Shown: piece after piece, positions 35,678-44,147 of the stretch | Numbering within the stretch: the stretch's first letter is position 1 | Layout of the letters: the number at the start of each line of letters is the position of its first letter | Assembly (NCBI GenBank): GCA_947632485.1 | Contig: CANRPJ010000005.1 | Coordinates: 62,001-126,000 of the forward strand | Direction of reading: 5' to 3' | DNA length: 64,000 nt | Source of the DNA: an uncultured Muribaculaceae bacterium | GTDB lineage: Bacteria; Bacteroidota; Bacteroidia; Bacteroidales; Muribaculaceae | Notes under the pieces: generated by a model | What the model was told of the DNA's origin: nothing | The model's database searches: none | The model's input: the letters and a program-made list of their open reading frames with translations, nothing else | Translations under genes and position numbers: made by a program

Positions 35678-35777
35678 AATTTTACGGAAACACAGAAAAT
35701 TGACCTTTTAAATTTTACGGAAACACAGGAATTTGGCATTTTGAATTTTACGGGTTTGTCTTTTTTGTTTATATTTG
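35678..35777 (+). promoter_or_regulatory. Triple 33-bp-spaced direct repeat and -7 box of the DUF4143 ATPase gene
   Basis: AATTTTACGG occurs at 35678-35687, 35711-35720 and 35744-35753, exactly 33 bp apart; the first two continue with AAACACAG. The -7 box TATATTTG is at 35770-35777, 29 bases before the ATG at 35807. The repeats look like operator sites on one helix face. The binding protein is unknown. Confidence 0.6.
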
Positions 35778-35806
35778 CGCTATAAATCATAGTGTTAAGA
35801 TAGATC

Positions 35807-37150
35807 ATGGCCAATAGAGTGTTTAGACGAAAGATTTACGATAAAATGTTGGAATGGAAGCGTGAAAGAAATGGATCTACAGCGCTTCTTATCAAAGGTG
35901 CTCGTCGAGTAGGTAAATCTACTATAGCAACGGAATTTGCCAGGAATGAATATAAATCCTATATCAAGATTGATTTTGCTAAGGTCGGTTCAGAAATCAA
36001 GCTCCTTTTTGATGACTTAAGAGATTTAGATTTTCTATTCTTGCAGTTGCAGTCGCTTTTCAAAACTACATTGCATGAGCGGGAATCAGTCATTATTCTT
36101 GATGAAATACAGAAGTGTCCACAAGCTCGTCAAGCTGTTAAGTATCTTGTTGAAGATGGGCGTTATGATTACATCGAGACCGGCTCATTGATGTCGATAC
36201 GTAAATATAAACATGGGATCATGATTCCAAGCGAGGAAACTCGTATTTCAATGTTTCCTATGGATTATGAGGAATTTCTTTGGGCATTAGATGACTCTAC
36301 CACGTTTCCGATGATTCGATCTGCGTTTGAAAATAGACGAGCCTTGGGTGATGCAGTTCATCGAGCCTTAATGCGTCAATTTCGCGTGTATATGTTGGTA
36401 GGTGGGATGCCTCAGGCGGTGAATGCGTATATTGACTATAACGATATGCGACGTGTAGATGAAGTGAAACGGGAAATCATAGAACTCTATATAGATGATT
36501 TAAGAGAAATAGATGAATCAGGGAAAGCGTCCAGTATTTTCGAATCTATTCCTGGAGAGCTTGCGAAAGGGAAACTGAGATTTACTGTAGGAAGTGTAAT
36601 TGAGAATGCTGATGGATTGAATCTTAACGCGATCTGGAAAGATTTGGAGAATTCGTTGACTATCAGTTTCTCTTATAAATGTACTGACCCTAATGTAGGT
36701 TTTGCTCTTCATAAGGATTCATCATATTATAAATTATATCTCGGGGATACAGGATTATTTGTCACGTTGGCTTTCTGGGATAATAACGCTGATAATAATG
36801 AATTATATAATAAACTATTATCAGATAAGTTAAGTGCAGATTTAGGGCCAGTATATGAAAATATAGTAGCTCAATGTCTTCGTGCTAATGGACATTCCCT
36901 ATATTACTATACCTTTAAGGCCGATAAAGAGGGAAAAAACAATTACGAAATTGACTTTTTAATATCTCAAGGATCTAAAATTATACCTCTTGAAGTGAAA
37001 TCATCAGGCTATACTACTCACAAATCTCTTGAGAAATTCTGCCAAAAATTCAGTTCCCGTATAAAGCGCCCAATAATTCTATATCCTAAAGACCTAAAGC
37101 ATGATGGAGAATTGCTCTACCTTCCTGTTTATATGGTGACCTTATTATAA
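35807..37150 (+). CDS. AAA ATPase with DUF4143 C-terminal domain
   Basis: The 447-residue protein has an N-terminal AAA_14 ATPase: Walker A IKGARRVGKSTIATEF (about 27-42) and Walker B SVIILDEIQKC (about 99-109). The C-terminal DUF4143 region ends with NYEIDFLISQGSKIIPLEVKSS, which has the D and E-x-K spacing of PD-(D/E)xK nuclease folds. Such ATPases are abundant and strain-variable in Bacteroidales; their role is unknown, with links to mobile DNA and defence only suspected. The gene is AT-rich compared with its neighbours, has its own promoter and terminator, and looks horizontally acquired. Confidence 0.88.
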   Translation: MANRVFRRKIYDKMLEWKRERNGSTALLIKGARRVGKSTIATEFARNEYKSYIKIDFAKVGSEIKLLFDDLRDLDFLFLQLQSLFKTTLHERESVIILDEIQKCPQARQAVKYLVEDGRYDYIETGSLMSIRKYKHGIMIPSEETRISMFPMDYEEFLWALDDSTTFPMIRSAFENRRALGDAVHRALMRQFRVYMLVGGMPQAVNAYIDYNDMRRVDEVKREIIELYIDDLREIDESGKASSIFESIPGELAKGKLRFTVGSVIENADGLNLNAIWKDLENSLTISFSYKCTDPNVGFALHKDSSYYKLYLGDTGLFVTLAFWDNNADNNELYNKLLSDKLSADLGPVYENIVAQCLRANGHSLYYYTFKADKEGKNNYEIDFLISQGSKIIPLEVKSSGYTTHKSLEKFCQKFSSRIKRPIILYPKDLKHDGELLYLPVYMVTLL

Positions 37151-37155
37151 TATGG

Positions 37156-37186
37156 ACAACTGCTCAAAGACTCTTTGAGCAGTTGT
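37156..37186. terminator. Bidirectional terminator hairpin
   Basis: ACAACTGCTCAAA (37156-37168) pairs perfectly with TTTGAGCAGTTGT (37174-37186) around a five-base loop. It lies between the convergent ATPase and META-lipoprotein genes. U-tracts are short on both sides. Confidence 0.75.
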
Positions 37187-37208
37187 TTGGGATTTAATAT
37201 CCTTGTAA

Positions 37209-38099
37209 TTAGAGGTTTTGGTGAAGCTTTTCGCGGACGAGGGTGAGCACTACCGAACCGTCATTATCGAGCAGTAAGACTCTGTCGGCCGATATGGGTC
37301 GGGCATGGGCAGCATCTTCAAGCGCCACGACAAACTGAGTTTCGCGGCTCGCGTCCGGGCATGCCATTCGCGTAAGTCCGATTGCCTGAAATGATATAGA
37401 GTTGGCGGAGCCGAAATCTGTCTCAAAAGTGCCGTTTAGGATATTGCAACCGGTATTGCCGTGAATCTTGTGTTCGTCGACATCAAACACAAGCTGCATA
37501 TCCTCGCTGTTGGTTGGCTCCTCGTTGATAGCCACAACCTTCCATGCGCCATTGAGGAAACTGAAGTTCTGGTGCATCAGTGCCATCACCTCTGCATGAT
37601 TCTCGTCGAGCAGCCAAAGCCAATATTCCGATCCCTTAAGCTCCCATTTGTAGTAGCGGGTGGCATTGAGCGCATTGTTCACTTCATAGTCAGTGATTCC
37701 CTCTTTGCCGCAAGCCATCATAGTAGAGATGATATTGGAAAAGCTGAGGGTGGAGTCGGCCGGGTTATATTGATATGAGGCGTTGATGGTATTACAGCCG
37801 TTGTTACCATAAATCCTTTTCTCGGCAGCTTCGAAGCGCAGATAGGGGGCAGTTTCGCCTATGGCTTGCTTGCCGTAGACGCTCTCTATAGCCCAGTCGC
37901 CTTTTACTACACCTCTTGAAAGCTCCTCGGGCGTATAGGTCTTAGTGACGCGGTCGGTTATGATCTGCTCCTTGTCGGTAGGGAGCACGGCCTCTTTTTG
38001 CACCGGCTTTTCAAGTTTCTGCATCAATGAGCAGCTGCAGGCTACTGCTGCCATTACAAAAAATCCGGCTACGCGTAGAAAAATATTGCGACGAGTCAT
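37209..38099 (-). CDS. Lipoprotein with two META (HslJ-like) domains
   Basis: The 296-residue protein has a lipoprotein signal (VMAAVACSCS) and two META domains: about 65-165 (GDWAIESVYGKQAIGETAPYL... GNNGCNTINASY... MMACG) and about 180-290 (GAWKVVAINEEPTNSEDMQLVF... GNTGCNILNGTF... RMACPD). The GNxGCN and MACxD-type motifs are diagnostic of META. HslJ of E. coli is a heat-inducible outer-membrane lipoprotein linked to novobiocin resistance. The tandem form is common in Bacteroidales. A -7 box lies 22 bases upstream. Confidence 0.9.
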   Translation of the reverse strand: MTRRNIFLRVAGFFVMAAVACSCSLMQKLEKPVQKEAVLPTDKEQIITDRVTKTYTPEELSRGVVKGDWAIESVYGKQAIGETAPYLRFEAAEKRIYGNNGCNTINASYQYNPADSTLSFSNIISTMMACGKEGITDYEVNNALNATRYYKWELKGSEYWLWLLDENHAEVMALMHQNFSFLNGAWKVVAINEEPTNSEDMQLVFDVDEHKIHGNTGCNILNGTFETDFGSANSISFQAIGLTRMACPDASRETQFVVALEDAAHARPISADRVLLLDNDGSVVLTLVREKLHQNL

Positions 38100-38120
38100 A
38101 AGTCTCAGTTTTGGGTTTCA

Positions 38121-38128
38121 CAAATTTA
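38121..38128 (-). promoter_or_regulatory. -7 box of the META lipoprotein gene
   Basis: TAAATTTG on the minus strand, 21 bases before the ATG at 38099. Between here and the facing promoter (38129-38396) no gene is visible. Confidence 0.55.
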
Positions 38129-38396
38129 CACTTTTCCAACCGACTGCGCAAGCATCCGGCTACATAGATTCAACGGCGAGAGGGCTTTCAGGGTTCAAAA
38201 ACAGGTAGGAACTTGAAATTCTGATAGAGTTTTCAAAGTCAGTGCTCAGGGAGTTTTCAGGCACAAGACTCTTCGAATCTGTCTCATTGACGAGAAGAAC
38301 AACAATTACACCCTATGATCCTCCAAAATGGCCTCTTGAGTACCGGTTATGAGGAGATTTTATCATAGAAAATATCAATGTCTCATATTTTTTGAT

Positions 38397-38404
38397 TAAC
38401 TTTG
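38397..38404 (+). promoter_or_regulatory. -7 box upstream of the secreted protein at 38442
   Basis: TAACTTTG is an exact -7 match and places transcription start about 30 bases before the ATG at 38442. The in-frame ATG at 38418 is a possible but less likely start because the signal peptide begins at 38442. Confidence 0.55.
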
Positions 38405-38441
38405 TATTTGGAATAGTATGTCTGTTCTAAGACATTTTGAT

Positions 38442-39104
38442 ATGAGAATAAGGTTTATTACACTTGTTGTCTTCGCACTTCTGACCAATCTGATGAGTAC
38501 GGCTTACGCTTTGGGCTCGGGGACAAAGGCTGTGGGTAATTTTATATTGACAAGCGGTGAGCGTCTTGATTCCATCACCTTTGAAATGCCTAACGCCGGT
38601 GACAGTCAGGTAAAAATAATTCTTGAAGGAAAAAAACAAAAACTGACTACCGACAGCATCGACTGCATTTTACTTTGGAATAAGAAATATCCAGCTGAAA
38701 AACACCTTATAAAACCTTTTAAAATTGATCTTATTGATTTGGACACAGGCGAGATGACCGGCGAGACACGATATAAGCTGTGGATGTGTTGCGACCAGAT
38801 TGAAGACAACGCGTCCTACTGGATGGAAATAGGTCGGCCAAGCTTTAAAAAAGGTAATCTGCAGTGCAACTATAGAGCCGCTTCTTCGTGGAAGAGTACG
38901 CGCTATGTGCTGAAAAAGGGACGTGAAAATCCTTCACATATTCCGGATAAAACCGGTGATGTGAAAAAATGGGTCAAGATTTATTTCAACGATGATCCCG
39001 AGGTGATGCGCAAGTTTGATGCCGGCGAGTATGATGGGTCGGACTGGGGCTACAAATATGTAGATATTCGTCGCATCATTGCCGATTATAACCCCAGCCG
39101 ATAG
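38442..39104 (+). CDS. Secreted protein of unknown function
   Basis: From the ATG at 38442 the protein has 220 residues with a signal peptide (MRIRFITLVVFALLTNLMSTAYA). The mature part contains a strand-rich stretch (NFILTSGERLDSITFEMPNAGDSQVKIILEGK) and later KNGREN-like and aromatic segments (MWMCCDQIEDNASYWMEIGRP has two adjacent cysteines). I do not recognise a family. It stands alone between the META lipoprotein and a gene-poor AT-rich patch. Confidence 0.65.
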   Translation: MRIRFITLVVFALLTNLMSTAYALGSGTKAVGNFILTSGERLDSITFEMPNAGDSQVKIILEGKKQKLTTDSIDCILLWNKKYPAEKHLIKPFKIDLIDLDTGEMTGETRYKLWMCCDQIEDNASYWMEIGRPSFKKGNLQCNYRAASSWKSTRYVLKKGRENPSHIPDKTGDVKKWVKIYFNDDPEVMRKFDAGEYDGSDWGYKYVDIRRIIADYNPSR

Positions 39105-39643
39105 CTTGCAAGGCCAAGGAAAAGACGGCATCCAAGTCTACCAAGCTATTTTCGAAATAAATTGTAACAAGTACAGTAAGACCAATTGTATACAACAGGG
39201 CTTCAAAAGCAAAACACCCGATTTTACTTCCGGAGCTGGTTGTTACATTGGGTGTTGTTTTGCTTAAAAACTCGACAATCAAGCTAATGTCTGTGCTAAA
39301 GGAATTTTCAATAAGGCAACGTGACACGACTGTGGAGTACCTTGCTGACAGTCCCGATGTCCAGAACGCGGCACAGTCCATCAAGGTCTTTGTGCGTCCT
39401 TTCCTTGATAACCGACTGTTCGACAAAGGAAGCAATATACCGTTAGACTTCCAATTTCCCTTCTGTTCTGGAGGAAATGAACAGGACGTAGAACCGGGGA
39501 TTCAGACTAAAAAATCAATTCAACTAAACTTAAAACCCAAAGATTATGCAAGAATATGTATGTTATACCAATATGGGTAAATGGAAGTTCTATGCAGAGG
39601 ACGATATATCTGTCTTTTTATGTGTTTGCCCCAAAGACAATAC
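39105..39643. other. Gene-poor stretch with a hairpin and no recognisable gene
   Basis: No protein family could be recognised on either strand. Open frames of 110-119 codons exist in both directions but have no coding character. An imperfect inverted repeat, GCAAAACACCC (39209-39219) with GGGTGTTGTTTTGC (39250-39263), could form a terminator-like hairpin after the secreted-protein gene. The stretch marks the start of the AT-rich ECF-sigma region. Confidence 0.4.
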
Positions 39644-40240
39644 CTATTCTAATTCTAATAGCTGTTTCCTATAACTTTCAATGTACCTCACAAATTCATT
39701 TAACTTGCGATTGCGTTTTCTTATTACACGCGGCCGGAGTACAAACCAGTTTAGAGCAATCCACAGAAGCATAATAGAATAGACAATTACCCCCCAATAA
39801 AACGAATGGAAAAATGTATATTCATATCCATAGAGTGCAAAACCAATTGACAAAAAGAAAAAAAACAAATTCAAGATGAGATGCTGCTGTCTGTATTCCA
39901 GATTTTTTATTCTTAAAAGATTATCTATATAATTAATATGGGTACTGTCAATTTTTAGTCCATAATATAGACGAAGCAGTCTTCCGTAGGATAAAACCGG
40001 CAGCATTAAGCCTATGGACAACAAAGTAACCCCCACTTTGGTGACCGTCAGCATAGGCGTATAACATATCCAGATAACCGTTCCAAAGACAATGGCTAGT
40101 ATCATAAGCATAATGACGGCATAAGCCTCTCCGATTCTATGTAATCTGAAGCATTTTATCTTTTTACGTATGAAAGACAAATCTGCAACAGGTGTCTGCT
40201 GTCCTTTCCATAAGGATTTTATATCTATATCATTCATCAT
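39644..40240 (-). CDS. Membrane protein paired with ECF sigma factor, possible anti-sigma component
   Basis: The 198-residue protein starts MMNDIDIKSLWKGQQTPVADL, a cytoplasmic N-terminus of the kind seen in Bacteroidetes proteins encoded after ECF sigma genes. Four hydrophobic segments follow (about 38-58, 64-84, 125-142, 147-167). Its start overlaps the sigma-factor stop by 11 bases, implying coupled translation. An anti-sigma role is inferred only from this placement; no anti-sigma zinc motif is visible. Confidence 0.6.
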   Translation of the reverse strand: MMNDIDIKSLWKGQQTPVADLSFIRKKIKCFRLHRIGEAYAVIMLMILAIVFGTVIWICYTPMLTVTKVGVTLLSIGLMLPVLSYGRLLRLYYGLKIDSTHINYIDNLLRIKNLEYRQQHLILNLFFFFLSIGFALYGYEYTFFHSFYWGVIVYSIMLLWIALNWFVLRPRVIRKRNRKLNEFVRYIESYRKQLLELE

Positions 40241-40697
40241 TATTTCGTATTTTTTTTGCTAATGCAGATTTAATCCGGTTTATTTTTACACGTACATTTA
40301 CTTCCGACAAACCCATGATTTGAGCAATTTCAGATTGTTTCAGCTCTTCGAGATAAAGTGAAATAATCAAGCGGTCAATTTCCGGAAGCTCGGCTATGGC
40401 CTTATATAAGGCCTGCACCTGTAATGAGTTGTTGCTCGGTTCTTTGGCAAGATCCAACGGAACTTCTGTTTGAGCAATACTATTCTGGCGTTCTTTTTGG
40501 CGCAGACAAATGTTTGTGGCAATACGAAAAATCCACGTTCCTACAGACGATTTACCTTTGAAAGTGGGAAGATATTGCCACACACGGACAAAGACATCTT
40601 GTGCCAAGTCCTGTGCCAAAGAATAATCATTGAAATAGCCCATACATAATCTGAATACTTTATCCCAATAGACCTTATATAAATACTCGAAACTCAC
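40230..40697 (-). CDS. ECF-type RNA polymerase sigma factor
   Basis: The 155-residue protein has region 2 (FEYLYKVYWDKVFRLCMGYFNDYSLAQDLAQDVFVRVWQYLPTFKGKSSVGTWIFRIATNICLRQ, about 3-67) and region 4 (IAELPEIDRLIISLYLEELKQSEIAQIMGLSEVNVRVKINRIKSAL). It overlaps the hydrolase gene by 4 bases and the membrane-protein gene by 11, so the three form one operon. The hydrolase upstream may be a co-expressed effector or a signal-processing enzyme. Confidence 0.93.
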   Translation of the reverse strand: MSFEYLYKVYWDKVFRLCMGYFNDYSLAQDLAQDVFVRVWQYLPTFKGKSSVGTWIFRIATNICLRQKERQNSIAQTEVPLDLAKEPSNNSLQVQALYKAIAELPEIDRLIISLYLEELKQSEIAQIMGLSEVNVRVKINRIKSALAKKIRNNDE

Positions 40698-41548
40698 AGT
40701 CTGTCATTTAAAAAGTCCATAATCTGCTGTATATACCATTCCCAGTCATCAAACATAATGAAATGCAGTCCTTTATTTGCGTATTCCAACCGAATGTTAG
40801 GCAGATTGCCAAACTGCTGCTCAATCATAGGGGCTATTTTCTTAAAAGGATACTCCAACAAAACTAATGTTGAAACGGATATGTATGGTATAATGGATCT
40901 TAAATCTATATTGGAATACTCATAATACATATGGGCGTAAGTCATTCTGTCAGACGATAAGCTCCATTCGACGAGATCGTCATACCGAAGCGAATCACTC
41001 GTAAGCGATGTTGCGCTGATATAGGCTTGCCTGTAAAACTGCTTCTCATCTATCTTCCGCATTTGAGATTCAAACTCGTTAAACTCTTCAGGGGCAATCT
41101 TTTTAGTCTGAAAATTGGTATTATAAAGAGCCGCCAAGCAAGGAAGTGCATCTATAACGACAATGCCTTTGACTAAATTTGGCTGTCTTGATGCTATATA
41201 AAGAGCCAAGCCACCACCCATACTATGGCCTATGAGTATAGGATTTTCTATATTTTCTTTTTGAATAAACTCAATAATCTGTTTTGCCCAACTATCAAAG
41301 GATGGATTCTTTTCGGGAGTAACACCTGCAAATCCAGGCATAGTTAAGATATAGCAACTGTAATCGTTTTTTAAGCTATCAATAGTCTGTTCCCATACCT
41401 CACCTGAACACGCGAAGCCTGGAATCAGAATAATGGTTTGTTTTCCATCACCTACACGTCGCACAGAAAAGGATTGAGCAAAGCCCGTATCAATGATTCC
41501 CAATAACACAACACACAGCAGCCCGACTTTACATATTAAATTCTTCAT
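40694..41548 (-). CDS. Secreted alpha/beta hydrolase
   Basis: The 284-residue protein has a signal peptide (MKNLICKVGLLCVVLLGIIDTGFAQS), an oxyanion-hole region (TIILIPGFACSGEVWEQ), the nucleophile elbow GHSMGGG with the serine at about 110, and a C-terminal histidine region (EYANKGLHFIMFDDWEWY). The substrate is unknown. It is the first gene of the operon with the ECF sigma factor, which is unusual, and is AT-rich. The start is the ATG followed directly by the signal peptide. Confidence 0.88.
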   Translation of the reverse strand: MKNLICKVGLLCVVLLGIIDTGFAQSFSVRRVGDGKQTIILIPGFACSGEVWEQTIDSLKNDYSCYILTMPGFAGVTPEKNPSFDSWAKQIIEFIQKENIENPILIGHSMGGGLALYIASRQPNLVKGIVVIDALPCLAALYNTNFQTKKIAPEEFNEFESQMRKIDEKQFYRQAYISATSLTSDSLRYDDLVEWSLSSDRMTYAHMYYEYSNIDLRSIIPYISVSTLVLLEYPFKKIAPMIEQQFGNLPNIRLEYANKGLHFIMFDDWEWYIQQIMDFLNDRL

Positions 41549-41597
41549 AAATTAGTTTTTCCCATTTAGATACAAAACCATGTGAAATGTTACAAAA

Positions 41598-41959
41598 TCA
41601 ACTTGCGAATTTGAAGGCAATATCCTTATGGGCATAAGTACCACCATAGCGACCGGATTTGGAAATCAAGCCGATTGCATTGGTTGTCTCAATCCATTTT
41701 TTGGGGAGATAGAGTAATGGCATTTAAGCCTGCTTCTTTTCTAAACCCCTCGAATTTTAGGGGGGGGGATGAAATCGGGGTTATATAGGCTTTCCCAAAT
41801 GCCAAGAAACTCAATAGTGTTACGATTGCGCATCCCATTACCGATAACAGCAGTCGGATCATCGCTCTTATGACGAGCTAAATCGGTTAAAGACACATAA
41901 TCCTGGCCAGCAACATTGATGATAGTTATATTCGTATTCTGAACTGTGATTTTTGCCAT
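41598..41959 (-). pseudogene. KilA-N domain gene, frameshifted at a C9 tract and truncated
   Basis: The first frame reads ITVQNTNITIINVAGQDYVSLTDLARHKSDDP and stops after NPDFIPPPKIRGV. The next frame continues the same domain: LKFEGFRKEAGLNAITL, KWIETTNAIGLISKSGRYGGTYAHKDIAF, until a stop at 41598-41600. The break is at nine consecutive C on this strand (G9 at 41760-41768 on the plus strand); eight would restore the frame. Family proteins are usually longer, about 270 residues, so the gene is also cut short. KilA-N proteins are DNA-binding and common on phages and mobile elements. Confidence 0.8.
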
Positions 41960-42148
41960 TGGAATAAGGATTTGTTTAAAAATACAAATTTACATAAAAA
42001 CTGATATATCGGCGTAGAAGTCTGCTTTCAGTGAGATTTGATCTATCGTTCGTTATCGTTATATAACTGCAACGTTTATTACTCACTACCAAAACTGGGT
42101 GTAAAATTGGGTGTTTAGTCTTAAAAGCTTGATAATTAAGATTAACTA

Positions 42149-42185
42149 TAAAACAGAGAGGGACGCAGCTTAGTTGCCGCGTCCC
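42149..42185 (-). terminator. Terminator of the holB-galE operon
   Basis: Read on the minus strand, GGGACGC (42185-42179) pairs with GCGTCCC (42166-42160), followed by TCTCTGTTTT. It lies 26 bases after the galE stop. The rest of 41960-42148 holds no gene. Confidence 0.8.
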
Positions 42186-42211
42186 TGCTAAGATCAGTTG
42201 GTAAGTTCAGA

Positions 42212-43237
42212 TCAGTTTTTGGCCAGCTTCTCCTGCCAGCGCCAGGCGTTGCGCATGGTTTCATCGAGAGGCGCCTCCGCTTTCCAGCCCAACACGGTGT
42301 TGGCCTTTGTCGGCTCTGCCCAAATTTTCTCGATGTCGCCCTCGCGACGAGGTCCAATCTTATGAGGCACCTTGACTCCGGTGCTTCTCTCAAACGATTC
42401 GATAAGCTCAAGCACGGAGCGTCCGCAACCGGTGCCGAGATTGAAGATCTCTATTGCGTCCGTATCCTTATTGTCGAGCATTCTCTTCATTGCGATCACG
42501 TGGGCTTTGGCAAGATCCACTACATCAATGAAGTCGCGGATGCAAGATCCGTCGGGGGTGTCGTAGTCATTGCCAAACACCGTGAGCTCCTTACGGATTC
42601 CGGCAGCCGTCTGTGTAAGATAGGGCACAAGATTCTGAGGCACTCCGAGCGGAAGCTCTCCGATCAACGCAGACGGGTGAGCGCCTATAGGGTTGAAGTA
42701 GCGCAGGATAATGCTCTTCACGGGAGCACCGGAATGAACATAGTCCGTAATAATCTCCTCGGAAATCTGCTTCGTATTGCCGTAGGGCGAAGTGGCAGGC
42801 TTGATCGGAGCGGTCTCATCGATAGGATTCTTATCAGGCTCTCCATAAACGGTGCAGGAAGAGGAGAATACGATTCCCTTTACTCCGAATTCCGGCATAA
42901 GCTCCAGAAGATTGATCAGAGTATTGAGGTTGTTGCGGTAGTAGAGAAGAGGCTTCTGTACAGACTCGCCAACAGCCTTGGAGGCAGCGAAGTTGATTAT
43001 GCCTTCAATTCCTGGATTTTCCTCAAAGAGTTTGCGGAGGGTAGCTTCGTCGGTGCAATCTCCCTCTACAAACACCGGGCGCTTTCCTGCGATGGCTTCT
43101 ATGCCGTCGAGCACACCGATATTGGAGTTGGAGAGATTATCTATAATCACTACTTCGTGGCCTGCGTTCTGCAGCTCTACTACCGTGTGGCTACCTATAT
43201 AGCCGGTGCCACCGGTGACAAGGATTTTCTGTGCCAT
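42212..43237 (-). CDS. galE: UDP-glucose 4-epimerase
   Basis: GalE interconverts UDP-glucose and UDP-galactose. The 341-residue SDR protein has the NAD motif VTGGTGYIGSHT at 6-17, the catalytic serine/threonine in FSSSCTVYG, and Y-x3-K in SPYGNTKQISE. The C-terminus has the substrate motif ARREGDIEKIWA-type (GPRREGDIEKIWAEPTKA). It lies 3 bases after the nucleotidyltransferase gene, so both supply nucleotide sugars from one transcript. Confidence 0.95.
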   Translation of the reverse strand: MAQKILVTGGTGYIGSHTVVELQNAGHEVVIIDNLSNSNIGVLDGIEAIAGKRPVFVEGDCTDEATLRKLFEENPGIEGIINFAASKAVGESVQKPLLYYRNNLNTLINLLELMPEFGVKGIVFSSSCTVYGEPDKNPIDETAPIKPATSPYGNTKQISEEIITDYVHSGAPVKSIILRYFNPIGAHPSALIGELPLGVPQNLVPYLTQTAAGIRKELTVFGNDYDTPDGSCIRDFIDVVDLAKAHVIAMKRMLDNKDTDAIEIFNLGTGCGRSVLELIESFERSTGVKVPHKIGPRREGDIEKIWAEPTKANTVLGWKAEAPLDETMRNAWRWQEKLAKN

Positions 43238-43240
43238 GGA

Positions 43241-44143
43241 TCAGAAAAGTTTAGCAGGATAAACTCCTTCAGCCACGAGCTTGGCAAACTGGTCGACCGT
43301 GGCCTGACGGTCGGCTGCATAAGTCACTCCGAACCATTTCGAGGGCGTCTCTTTCACCTTCAGAGAGGCTTCTCCGCTCTCAACCAGAGCATTGACAACC
43401 GTCGGAATATAGAACTCCGATTTCAGCTCATCGTGGTTCTTCTCCAGGAATTTGATGAACTCGCGCTCAGAATAGTCGAAATAATCGGGTGTGAAACCCC
43501 ACATATTCATCGATACATTGGCGCCTTCGGGGAAGTCGGCTACCGTACCGTCGGCGAGCACCTGTATCAGGCGGCCGTCTTTACGCTCGATACCGTGGCA
43601 TTCGGTCACTCCCGTAAGGTCGCCTTCAGCCGATACCTCGCAGAGACCGCGGCTCACTCCGCCATTTTCGCTAAGCGTATTCTCGATGCGGAAGCCTATC
43701 ATGCAGTAGCGGCCTTTCTTGCCCTCTGCCTCGCGAAGGAAGTCGCCAAGAATCTGGAAGCTCTCAGCCCCATAATAATCATCGGCATTGATCACTCCGA
43801 AGGGCTCTTTGATCACGTCCTTTCCCATGAGCACAGCATGGTTCGTGCCCCAAGGCTTTTTGCGCTCGGGATTGGGTTTGAAGCCTCCGGGGAGATCGTT
43901 GAGATCCTGGAACACCACCTCTACAGGTACGTGGCCTTCATATTTAGAAACGATTTTCTCGCGGAACTCCTGTTCGAAGTCATGGCGTATCACGAACACG
44001 ATTTTTCCGAAGCCAGCACGCAGAGCGTCGTAGACGGAATAATCCATAATCGTTTCGCCAGAGGGGCCGAGGCCGTCAAGCTGCTTAAGACCTCCGTAGC
44101 GGCTGCCCATTCCGGCGGCCAGAATAAATAAGGTGGGTTTCAT
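43241..44143 (-). CDS. Sugar nucleotidyltransferase family protein
   Basis: The 300-residue protein starts with LFILAAGMGSRYGGLKQLDGLGPSGETIMDYSVYDALRAGF, the GxGxR...K nucleotidyltransferase motif of the GlmU/GalU fold, and has a metal-binding aspartate pair in GVINADDYYG. The exact sugar is not clear; it differs from canonical GalU. The genes on both sides in the operon are holB (4 bases upstream) and galE (3 bases downstream), so UDP-sugar supply is likely. Confidence 0.85.
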   Translation of the reverse strand: MKPTLFILAAGMGSRYGGLKQLDGLGPSGETIMDYSVYDALRAGFGKIVFVIRHDFEQEFREKIVSKYEGHVPVEVVFQDLNDLPGGFKPNPERKKPWGTNHAVLMGKDVIKEPFGVINADDYYGAESFQILGDFLREAEGKKGRYCMIGFRIENTLSENGGVSRGLCEVSAEGDLTGVTECHGIERKDGRLIQVLADGTVADFPEGANVSMNMWGFTPDYFDYSEREFIKFLEKNHDELKSEFYIPTVVNALVESGEASLKVKETPSKWFGVTYAADRQATVDQFAKLVAEGVYPAKLF

Positions 44144-44147
44144 AATC

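Larger units (their letters stand above)
39212..42116. repeat. Inverted 16-base pair bracketing the ECF-sigma region (low confidence)
   Basis: AAACACCCGATTTTAC at 39212-39227 matches the reverse complement of GTAAAATTGGGTGTTT at 42101-42116 in 15 of 16 positions by eye. The bracketed segment is AT-rich and carries the ECF operon and the KilA-N remnant. Around the right copy GGGTGT is repeated in tandem (42097-42102 and 42109-42114). These could be the ends of an old element, or two unrelated hairpin arms; no integrase is present. Confidence 0.3.

Noticed and set aside
35678..35753. Possible CRISPR array
   Set aside because: Only three 10-18 base repeats with 33-bp period directly upstream of a promoter; far too few and short, and no cas genes in the window.
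39248..39580. 110-codon plus-strand and 119-codon minus-strand frames in the gap after the secreted protein
   Set aside because: No family, no promoter and mutually overlapping; not supportable as genes.
39546..39674. 42-codon frame starting MQEYVCYTNMGKWKF
   Set aside because: Has a plausible A-rich start context but overlaps the end of the opposing membrane-protein gene and shows no other support.
42362..44131. 589-codon plus-strand frame opposite galE and the nucleotidyltransferase
   Set aside because: Both minus-strand genes have clear motifs and operon spacing; the plus frame has none.
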